The notes under the pieces are model-generated. The model was not told the DNA's origin, did not search any database, and worked only from the letters and a program-made list of their open reading frames with translations. A DNA stretch of 12,654 bases from Clostridia bacterium. Lineage in GTDB: Bacteria > Bacillota > Clostridia > Oscillospirales > CAG-272. Positions 7,660-12,654 of the stretch are shown in pieces; position 1 is the first letter of the stretch, and each line of letters opens with the position of its first letter. The position numbers and the translations under genes are program-made. The stretch covers positions 1 through 12,654 of the forward strand of contig CAAGDE010000041.1 in the NCBI GenBank assembly GCA_900768535.1, in the 5' to 3' direction.

Positions 7660-7701
7660 CCGCCCTCTACCCCTTGACAACGCGTTGAGGGCGGTTATTT
7701 C
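7653..7701. terminator. Shared hairpin terminator, strongest on the - strand
   Basis: GAAATAACCGCCCTC (7653-7667) pairs perfectly with GAGGGCGGTTATTTC (7687-7701) around a 19-nt loop. On the - strand the stem is followed by TTCTTTTTG, a good U-tract that would end the antisense RNA. On the + strand it is followed only by GTAACC after TTATTTC, so it may terminate the toxin mRNA poorly. The toxin stop codon TAA is inside the left arm. Confidence 0.8.
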
Positions 7702-7707
7702 GTAACC

Positions 7708-7737
7708 AAGGAGGGCATTGGCATGACCAACACATCC
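7708..7737. repeat. Inverted copy of the toxin leader elements
   Basis: AAGGAGGG (7708-7715) and CCAACACATCC (7727-7737) are exact reverse complements of CCCTCCTT (7478-7485) and GGATGTGTTGG (7459-7469) in the toxin leader. They lie at the 5' end of the antisense RNA and, on the + strand, in the toxin 3' region if transcription passes the shared hairpin. Combined with the inverted promoter copy, this points to duplication of the toxin promoter-leader segment to form the antisense unit. Confidence 0.75.
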
Positions 7738-7747
7738 TCGTACTTAT

Positions 7748-7775
7748 AGTATACCACAAATTGCGGATTTGTCAA
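7748..7775 (-). promoter_or_regulatory. Sigma-A promoter of the antisense RNA
   Basis: On the - strand, TTGACA (7775-7770) and TATACT (7753-7748) are separated by 16 nt. CTTGACAAATCC and GGTATA are the same blocks as in the toxin promoter, in inverted orientation. The -35 region lies in the loop of the + strand terminator at 7758-7795. Confidence 0.75.
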
Positions 7776-7795
7776 GGGCTTTCCGCAATTTTTTT
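7758..7795 (+). terminator. Intrinsic terminator downstream of the toxin locus
   Basis: AAATTGCGGA (7758-7767) pairs with TCCGCAATTT (7782-7791) in a 10-bp stem with a 14-nt loop, followed by a run of T to 7795. It would give a toxin mRNA of about 360 nt that includes the complete complement of the antisense RNA. On the - strand no U-run follows, so the phosphoglycerol transferase transcript is not clearly stopped here. Confidence 0.75.
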
Positions 7796-7829
7796 ATTTC
7801 GGAACAGAAACCGCGCCGGACAGAGCCTG

Positions 7830-9464
7830 TCAGGAGCTTTCTGCAGCGGCGGCTGTCTCTGTTTCTCCGCCAAGATCGCGGTAATCTCCGCGTCCCATAA
7901 TTTTATCAATATAAAAATCGGAATATTTCTCCAATTCCGCATTGAGCTTTTCCATTCCGTACTTCTCGGCATAGGTCGGAAGTCCGGAGAACAGATTCAC
8001 GCCAAGTGCCAGATAGTCGGTGGCGAGCCGGAAACCGGTTGCCGCCAGAACCGTTGGGTAAAAGTCAAATGCGGTAAACTGCCGTTTTTTCGTATTTTCG
8101 GCGGTCACGGCGGAATTCAGGATCACATTATAGCGACCGCGATCATCCGCCGGGATCCCGTTCCCCACATTCTTGGACATATTGGGGTGATCTCCGACGA
8201 TCACGACCGTTGTGTTCTCATAGAACGGCTGTTCTCTCAGCCATGCAACGAATTCCCCGACCTCACGGGAGGTTGTCGCATACACATTTTCCGCTTTTGA
8301 CGCATAGGCTGTTTCACTGCCCCGATAGCCGTTTCCTTCTTTGTAGGTATACCCCGTAAAGTGTGTGTCGATCGTGCTGACAAACAGATGCCACGGGGTG
8401 TCTCCGTTTTGCGCCTGTGCCTGCAACACCTCTTTTGCGATCCGCAGGGTTGCCTCGTCGGAAAAGCCCCATTCATTCCGCTGTGATTCCGGAACATCAA
8501 AGCGGAGCTGCTTTCCGTCCGCACCCGTAAAGCGCGGGCTATCCACGTCCACAATGTCATAGTCCCCGTGCGCGGAAAAATACTCTTCAACGCCGCCGAA
8601 GCAGGTCTCGGCTCCCGACACCAGGATATTCCTGTAGCCGTTCGCCTTCAGGACATCTCCGAGCGACCATGCGCCGTAGAGAAAGTTTTTCGAATGATAC
8701 GAGTTATATTTTCCGACCGGAACCTTGAGCGGAAGTCCTGCCGTATAGGAAACCAGCGCTGCGGTTGTCCACGTGGAGCCGAACGCATTGAGCGTCCCGT
8801 GTGTATGCGCATCGGTTGCAAAATACACCGCATCCGGGGCGGAGAGCAGCCCGTACAGCTCCGGTATGATGTCCGTATCGTACAGCCCGCCGTGCTCACG
8901 GGAAAAGAAGGAGGTCTCCATTGACTCCAGTTCAATGAAAACAAGATTCCTCTTTTTTTCCGGTGACGTGATGCGCCGGGGCGTCTGGGGGCTGACATAA
9001 TGACCTTCAATGAATCCGGACGGGGTGGAATTGGAGCTCAGGTAGGAAAACGCACCCACCTGCCAAAAGCCGATTCCGATCAGCAGCAGACAGGAGACCG
9101 TTGCAAACAGCCAGCGCGGCCGGATCGGGAGAATCCGGAAAAAGCGGCTTTCCCCCGTCTTTTTTGAACGCCGCCGCAGACCGACCGGATGACGCCCGAA
9201 GCCGTACTGCAAAAACAGCAGCAGCGCGCTTACCGCAAGGCAGGGCAGAACCAGAACCGCCGCCGCGCTTCCGACCGCGCCGGTTCCGCCCTCTCCCACA
9301 CCGCCGGTCAGATAAAACCACAGCTCATCCAGCTTTTCCGCCGGGAACTGAACGCGGATGTAGATTCCGACCGCACAGACAACGACCGACAGAACCGTAA
9401 CCAGAATATGTATCCCCACTGCCAGACCGCGCAGAACCGAAAGCCTGTTTTTTCCGTTGCTCAT
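7830..9464 (-). CDS. MdoB/LtaS-like phosphoglycerol transferase (sulfatase-fold membrane enzyme)
   Basis: 544 residues from the ATG at 9464, chosen because GGAGGG (9474-9469) lies 4 nt before it; a GTG at 9476 overlaps that site. Numbers below count from the GTG (subtract 4 for the ATG). Three membrane helices (about 16-42, 66-90, 121-146) precede an extracellular alkaline phosphatase/sulfatase-fold domain (about 175-500). Metal and catalytic elements are IELES (Glu182), STWTT (Thr nucleophile, probably Thr237), WGFSDE, TIDTHFTGY (His372) and VGDHPNM (Asp429, His430). The catalytic threonine and the DTH motif fit enzymes that transfer glycerol phosphate from phosphatidylglycerol, as in lipoteichoic acid synthesis (LtaS) or glucan decoration (MdoB/OpgB), rather than sulfatases. 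The motif pattern is closer to MdoB than to LtaS, which usually has five helices. It has its own consensus promoter; no U-rich terminator is visible after its stop. Confidence 0.88.
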   Translation of the reverse strand: MSNGKNRLSVLRGLAVGIHILVTVLSVVVCAVGIYIRVQFPAEKLDELWFYLTGGVGEGGTGAVGSAAAVLVLPCLAVSALLLFLQYGFGRHPVGLRRRSKKTGESRFFRILPIRPRWLFATVSCLLLIGIGFWQVGAFSYLSSNSTPSGFIEGHYVSPQTPRRITSPEKKRNLVFIELESMETSFFSREHGGLYDTDIIPELYGLLSAPDAVYFATDAHTHGTLNAFGSTWTTAALVSYTAGLPLKVPVGKYNSYHSKNFLYGAWSLGDVLKANGYRNILVSGAETCFGGVEEYFSAHGDYDIVDVDSPRFTGADGKQLRFDVPESQRNEWGFSDEATLRIAKEVLQAQAQNGDTPWHLFVSTIDTHFTGYTYKEGNGYRGSETAYASKAENVYATTSREVGEFVAWLREQPFYENTTVVIVGDHPNMSKNVGNGIPADDRGRYNVILNSAVTAENTKKRQFTAFDFYPTVLAATGFRLATDYLALGVNLFSGLPTYAEKYGMEKLNAELEKYSDFYIDKIMGRGDYRDLGGETETAAAAESS

Positions 9465-9552
9465 TTCACCCTCCACAACCGCACCCGCAGGATTCAGGGT
9501 GACGCCGCATCATTCCGACAGCAGTACGGCTTTGCGGTATCGTCACAAGGAT

Positions 9553-9581
9553 ATTATACCATACGATCCGCCCGCTGTCAA
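9553..9581 (-). promoter_or_regulatory. Consensus sigma-A promoter of the phosphoglycerol transferase gene
   Basis: On the - strand, TTGACA (9581-9576) and TATAAT (9558-9553) are separated by 17 nt, with an extended -10 TGG before TATAAT. The predicted start near 9546 gives a leader of about 80 nt. The -35 box overlaps the TGA stop of the upstream glycoside hydrolase gene, so this gene can be transcribed independently. Confidence 0.85.
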
Positions 9582-11356
9582 GTCCTGTCCGAACGGTTGT
9601 ATTTCTTTTCGATCGCCGCCTCGCGGGTGTTGACGGCGCGGATGAGTGCGGGATCGAACTTGAATTCGCGCCCGTAGGTCATCAGACCGTTCTGCTCCTG
9701 CTCCACGTCAAAGAGCTGGGTATAGCAGAAGCCCATGATGTTCTCGTTGTCCAGCAGGGCATCGGTCAGCCCGCGGTAACGGTCCAGGAACTCCTGCTCG
9801 GTCTCAGGCCCCTTTCCGTAGCCCCAGCCGGACGCCTCCTTTGTCCAGCGGATTCCGCCGTACTCGCTGACGAACACCGGCAGCTTTCCGTCATAGTGCT
9901 GTCTGTCCCTGCGTGAGCGGTCGGAGCTACGTGCGCACTGGTCATTGACGATCTTCTCGTCGATTTTTTCGTAGTAGGTGACAAACTTTTCGGGATCCTG
10001 CTCGTAGTCATGCACGTCATAGATGTCGGTTTCCACATGGAAGTTTCCGCTTGTGTCAATCACCGGGCGGGTTGCATCCAGCGCCTTGGTCACGCGATAG
10101 ATCTGCATGAGAACGCTGTCCGCCTGCCGTCTGCCGCGGAAGTCCCACGTCTCGTTGAAGGGGCACCAGCCGATGATGGCGGGGTGATTGTAGTCGCGCT
10201 CCACTGCCTCCAGCCACTCCGGCAGGAAATGCTCGATTGCGCCCGGCTCCGTGATGTTCAGCTCCCAGTTTGCGTGCTCTCCCCAGCAGAGGTAGCCGAG
10301 ACGGTCCGCCCAGTAGAGGAAGCGCGGCTCAAAGATTTTTTCGTGCAGACGTGCGCCGTTGAAGCCCAGCTCCATCGAATGCAGGATGTCGTTTTTCAGA
10401 TCGTCATCGGTCGGCGCCGTGTAAACGCCGTCCGGGTAGAAGCCCTGATCCAGCACCCAGCGCCCGAACACCACGCGTCCGTTGATGCGGAAGGTTCTGC
10501 CCACCAGCGCCACGCTCCGCAAGCCGAAATAGCTTGCTGCGCGGTCGGTGACCGTTTCCCCCTTTGTCAGCGTCAGCTCCATGTCATACAGATTGCCCTG
10601 TCCGACCTCCCACAGGTGCTTTTCGGTCAGCGGCACCGTTACGGACACGCTGTTTGCGAGAATGCCCTCCGCCGAGGCGCGACCGACTTCCCGCCCCGCA
10701 TAGGTAACCCGGACCGTCAGCCCGGCACCGATCGGGTCGCCGTTCAGCCGGCACTGCACCGTCACCGCGCAGGCGGCAACATCGGGGGTTGTGCGCACCC
10801 CGGAGATGTGCAGCTCCTCCACGGCTTCTATCCACACCGTCTGCCAGATGCCGGTCGTGCGCGTATAGGAGCAGCCGTAGGATGCAAAACGGGTGGACTG
10901 CTTGCCGCCGGGCTGGTTGTGCGAGCGCACGTCGTCGAACGCCGACAGCACCACACGGTCGTTTTCATAGTTCAGGCAGTCGGTGATGTCAAACGCGAAC
11001 GGGGTATATCCGCCGGTATGCGTTCCGACCTTGGTGCCGTTCACCCAAACCGTTGCAAGGTAATCGACCGCACCGAACCGGAGCAGGATGCGCTTGCCCT
11101 TCCATTCGGGGGGAACGGTCAGGTTTTTTGCGTACCACACACAGCGCATGAAGTCCTTGTGCTCCACACCGGACAGCCGGCTTTCGGGGCAGAACGGGAC
11201 GGTGATCTTCCCCGCCAGGTGCTCCGCGCCGACCAGCCCGCGTGCTTCTCCGCTCTCTCCGTGGTCAATCTCGAACTCCCACTCCCCGTTGAGGCAGAGC
11301 CATGCATCCCGGACCAGTTGCGGGCGCGGGTATTCGCTTCTCGGAATCTGTTTCAT
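9578..11356 (-). CDS. Glycoside hydrolase family 2 enzyme (beta-galactosidase/beta-glucuronidase type)
   Basis: 592 residues, no signal peptide, so probably cytoplasmic. Domain order is typical of GH2: an N-terminal jelly-roll (about 1-180, with CLNGEWEFEID and VWVNGTKVGTHTGGYTPF), an Ig-like domain (about 182-282, ending YFGLRSV), and a TIM barrel (about 285-592). FNETW gives the acid/base Glu402 and FVSEYGG the nucleophile Glu498. LDQGFYPDGVYTAP (302-315) is a conserved active-site-side segment in a subgroup of GH2. It hydrolyses a beta-linked sugar from a non-reducing end; galactoside, glucuronide and mannoside cannot be separated here, and the short length argues against a LacZ-type enzyme of about 1000 residues. 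AAGGAGA, 8 nt upstream of the ATG, confirms the start. Its own promoter is at 11419-11447. The phosphoglycerol transferase gene follows on the same strand with no terminator between, so read-through is possible. Confidence 0.92.
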   Translation of the reverse strand: MKQIPRSEYPRPQLVRDAWLCLNGEWEFEIDHGESGEARGLVGAEHLAGKITVPFCPESRLSGVEHKDFMRCVWYAKNLTVPPEWKGKRILLRFGAVDYLATVWVNGTKVGTHTGGYTPFAFDITDCLNYENDRVVLSAFDDVRSHNQPGGKQSTRFASYGCSYTRTTGIWQTVWIEAVEELHISGVRTTPDVAACAVTVQCRLNGDPIGAGLTVRVTYAGREVGRASAEGILANSVSVTVPLTEKHLWEVGQGNLYDMELTLTKGETVTDRAASYFGLRSVALVGRTFRINGRVVFGRWVLDQGFYPDGVYTAPTDDDLKNDILHSMELGFNGARLHEKIFEPRFLYWADRLGYLCWGEHANWELNITEPGAIEHFLPEWLEAVERDYNHPAIIGWCPFNETWDFRGRRQADSVLMQIYRVTKALDATRPVIDTSGNFHVETDIYDVHDYEQDPEKFVTYYEKIDEKIVNDQCARSSDRSRRDRQHYDGKLPVFVSEYGGIRWTKEASGWGYGKGPETEQEFLDRYRGLTDALLDNENIMGFCYTQLFDVEQEQNGLMTYGREFKFDPALIRAVNTREAAIEKKYNRSDRT

Positions 11357-11418
11357 CTTTTGTCTCCTTTTTATATTGTTTCAAGCCGCTGACGCGGTAA
11401 ATGATTCTTCTGCTATGA

Positions 11419-11447
11419 ATTATACCATAAATTTCCCGCAAATGCAA
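11419..11447 (-). promoter_or_regulatory. Extended -10 sigma-A promoter of the glycoside hydrolase gene
   Basis: On the - strand, TGG TATAAT gives a perfect extended -10 (TATAAT at 11424-11419). Seventeen nt upstream is TTGCAT (11447-11442), a weak -35, which fits the extended -10 type. The leader is about 55 nt. No sugar-responsive operator is recognised. Confidence 0.7.
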
Positions 11448-11461
11448 TGGGTTTTTCCCGC

Positions 11462-11487
11462 GAATCCATGAGGATTCCTGCCTTTTT
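11462..11487 (+). other. Small hairpin between divergent genes
   Basis: GAATCC (11462-11467) pairs with GGATTC (11472-11477) around ATGA, followed after five bases by a T-run. It is too weak and its T-run too far away to call a terminator. The rest of the 11357-11578 interval holds the divergent glycoside hydrolase promoter and a dyad CCGGAT-TT-ATCCGG (11549-11562) just before the ribosome binding site of the next gene. No clear + strand promoter was found. Confidence 0.25.
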
Positions 11488-11578
11488 TCGGATTTTTCTT
11501 TCTGCCGCCGCATAAATACGCTCCGTTTTCCCCATACTGACCGTAATACCGGATTTATCCGGAAACACGGAGGTGCGG

Positions 11579-12466
11579 ATGCGTTTTTTTGCAGACAGCT
11601 CTTCTCCCGCCCGTAACGGACCGTCCCGCAGAAACGGCTTTGAGGGGTGGTACTACAAACAGCGCGCGGGAGACTATATGCTCGCTTTTATCCCCGGACG
11701 GGCAGAGGACGGCGCGTTTGTACAGATGATCGATCCCTCCGGCACGCGTCATTTTTCCATGCCGGAGCCTGCCATCTGCGGCGACACCGTGCGCATCGGG
11801 GACTGCCTCTTCTCCCCGCAGGGGCTCCGCGTCTCCCTGCCCGGCGTGGAGGGCGTTCTGCGCTACGAGGGACTGACGCCGCTCCGGAGCGATATCATGG
11901 GTCCCTTTGCCCGCCTGCCCATGCAGTGCCGCCACGGCGTGGTGAGTATGTCGCATTCCGTCAGCGGGCAGATTACGGTGGACGGCACGGTGCATGAATT
12001 CGACCGCGCCAGCGGCTATTGCGAAAAGGATGCCGGGCGCTCCTTCCCGCGCGCCTATCTCTGGCTGCAGTGCAACGATTTTCCCTGCCCTGTCTCGGTC
12101 ATGGCGGCAGTCGCGCACATTCCCTTCCTTGCCTTCTCCTTCACCGGCTGTCTTGCTGTGGTGGTATACGCCGGAACGGAATACCGCTTTGCGACCTATC
12201 GCGGGGTGCGGATTGAGCAGTGTACGCCCGATCATATCCGCCTCCGTCAGGGACGGCTGGTGCTGGATCTGACCCTCTCCCCGCATGACGCCGGGCAGGT
12301 GCTCCGCGCGCCCCTCCGCGGCTCTATGTCCGCCGATATCCGCGAATGCCGCGATGCCGACCTCCGCCTCGTCCTCTCCGACTCCTCCCGCGTCATCCTC
12401 GACACCTGCAGCTCGCGTGCTTCGTGCGAGGTAAGACCTTGGGGCTCTGCCCCAAACCCCGCCTAA
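11579..12466 (+). CDS. Tocopherol cyclase family protein (function unknown in bacteria)
   Basis: 295 residues from the ATG at 11579, preceded by GGAGG (11569-11573) with 5 nt spacing; an in-frame GTG at 11573 overlaps that site. Recognisable segments are GFEGWYYKQ near the N-terminus, LAFIPG, FVQMID, CRHGVVSMSHSVSG, SGYCEKDAGRSFPRAYLWLQ, and IPFLAFSFTG followed by YRFATYRG. These fit the tocopherol cyclase-like beta-barrel family, best known from plant and cyanobacterial vitamin E synthesis. A clostridial organism should not make tocopherol, so the ligand or reaction is probably different and unknown. There is no signal peptide. The final residues, about from VRPWGSAPNPA, are encoded by the palindromic repeat at 12432, so the native C-terminus was probably shorter. 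The gene stands alone between a divergent glycoside hydrolase and the repeat. Confidence 0.82.
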   Translation: MRFFADSSSPARNGPSRRNGFEGWYYKQRAGDYMLAFIPGRAEDGAFVQMIDPSGTRHFSMPEPAICGDTVRIGDCLFSPQGLRVSLPGVEGVLRYEGLTPLRSDIMGPFARLPMQCRHGVVSMSHSVSGQITVDGTVHEFDRASGYCEKDAGRSFPRAYLWLQCNDFPCPVSVMAAVAHIPFLAFSFTGCLAVVVYAGTEYRFATYRGVRIEQCTPDHIRLRQGRLVLDLTLSPHDAGQVLRAPLRGSMSADIRECRDADLRLVLSDSSRVILDTCSSRASCEVRPWGSAPNPA

Positions 12467-12654
12467 ACCTTTCTTAGAAGAAAGGTTTAGGAATCCAAAG
12501 AATTTCACTGAGAAGGGCATACCCCCCAACCCACGAACCCAAAAATCTGTTCGGTACGTCAGGTGGGGGGGATGCCCTTCTCAGTGAAATTCTTTGGATT
12601 CCTAAACCTTTCTTCTAAGAAAGGTTTAGGCGGGGTTTGGGGCGGGGCCCCCAG
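12432..12654. repeat. Large near-perfect palindromic element, copy B (REPIN-like)
   Basis: Arms 12438 to about 12530 and 12562 to 12654 are reverse complements with only a few mismatches, around a loop of about 30 nt. Each arm contains its own perfect 14-bp hairpin: CCTAAACCTTTCTT with AAGAAAGGTTTAGG (12462-12475/12478-12491 and 12601-12614/12617-12630). The element may extend past the window. It has no coding potential and no transposase is present. Two inverted hairpin modules resemble the layout of REPINs, which are mobilised in trans. As RNA it would form a long, very stable stem at the 3' end of the preceding gene. Confidence 0.85.

Larger units (their letters stand above)
7644..7741 (-). 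ncRNA. Predicted antisense antitoxin RNA
   Basis: The RNA is predicted from three sequence signals: a promoter at 7748-7775 on this strand, an expected start near 7741, and an intrinsic terminator made of a 15-bp perfect stem followed by TTCTTTTTG. The product would be about 98 nt. Its 3' half is complementary to the last codons, stop codon and 3' hairpin of the toxin mRNA. Its 5' part repeats the toxin leader elements GGATGTGTTGG and CCCTCCTT. It is convergent with the toxin gene, as in txpA/ratA and the Fst (par) systems. Expression is not shown by sequence alone. Confidence 0.6.

Noticed and set aside
7376..7705. A 109-codon frame overlapping the toxin locus
   Set aside because: It also spans the promoter, lacks a ribosome binding site and is cysteine/arginine-rich without a recognisable domain.
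10010..11392. A 460-codon + strand frame
   Set aside because: Antisense to the family 2 glycoside hydrolase, which has both catalytic glutamates in canonical motifs.
11549..11562. CCGGAT-TT-ATCCGG dyad as an operator
   Set aside because: It sits immediately before the Shine-Dalgarno and no promoter was found beside it, so it cannot be told from a chance mRNA hairpin.

Overview
The window looks like chromosomal DNA of a GC-rich, Gram-positive Clostridia-type bacterium, probably an uncultured gut or rumen Oscillospiraceae/Ruminococcaceae relative. Several signs support this: lipoprotein signal peptides with LxxC lipoboxes, an MdoB/LtaS-type phosphoglycerol transferase, GGAGG ribosome binding sites, consensus sigma-A promoters (TTGACA-N17-TATAAT), and short palindromic repeats that abut gene ends. 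The assignment is inferred from style and gene content, not from a marker gene.

Region 1 (1-7235, + strand) is a tight operon with gaps of 3, 21, 3 and 16 nt. It encodes a surface metallophosphoesterase (cut at the window start), an SGNH/GDSL hydrolase lipoprotein, an extracellular solute-binding lipoprotein, an endonuclease/exonuclease/phosphatase (EEP) lipoprotein, and a cytoplasmic sugar isomerase/epimerase-like TIM barrel. Two lipoproteins share a related domain marked by EI(L/H)IGxTNR, present three times in all. The set looks like an extracellular cassette that removes phosphate, phosphodiester or acyl groups from a substrate, binds the product, and processes it inside the cell. The substrate is unknown.

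Region 2 (7233-7385) is a palindromic repeat that supplies the stop codon of the isomerase gene. A related, larger and nearly perfect palindrome closes the window (12432-12654).

Region 3 (7399-7795) is the most interesting part: a probable type I toxin-antitoxin locus. A perfect sigma-A promoter drives a long structured leader and a 36-residue hydrophobic, lysine-tailed peptide whose Shine-Dalgarno lies in a predicted hairpin. A convergent promoter (TTGACA-N16-TATACT) on the - strand would make a ~100-nt antisense RNA ending in a good intrinsic terminator over the toxin stop codon. The promoter and leader of toxin and antisense RNA are inverted copies of each other, so a toxin mRNA extending to the distal terminator could pair its own ends.

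Region 4 (7830-11356, - strand) holds an MdoB/LtaS-like phosphoglycerol transferase preceded on its strand by a family 2 glycoside hydrolase. Each has its own sigma-A promoter. Region 5 (11579-12466, + strand) encodes a tocopherol-cyclase-family protein whose C-terminal tail is read from the terminal palindrome. No rRNA, tRNA, CRISPR array, transposase or phage gene was seen.
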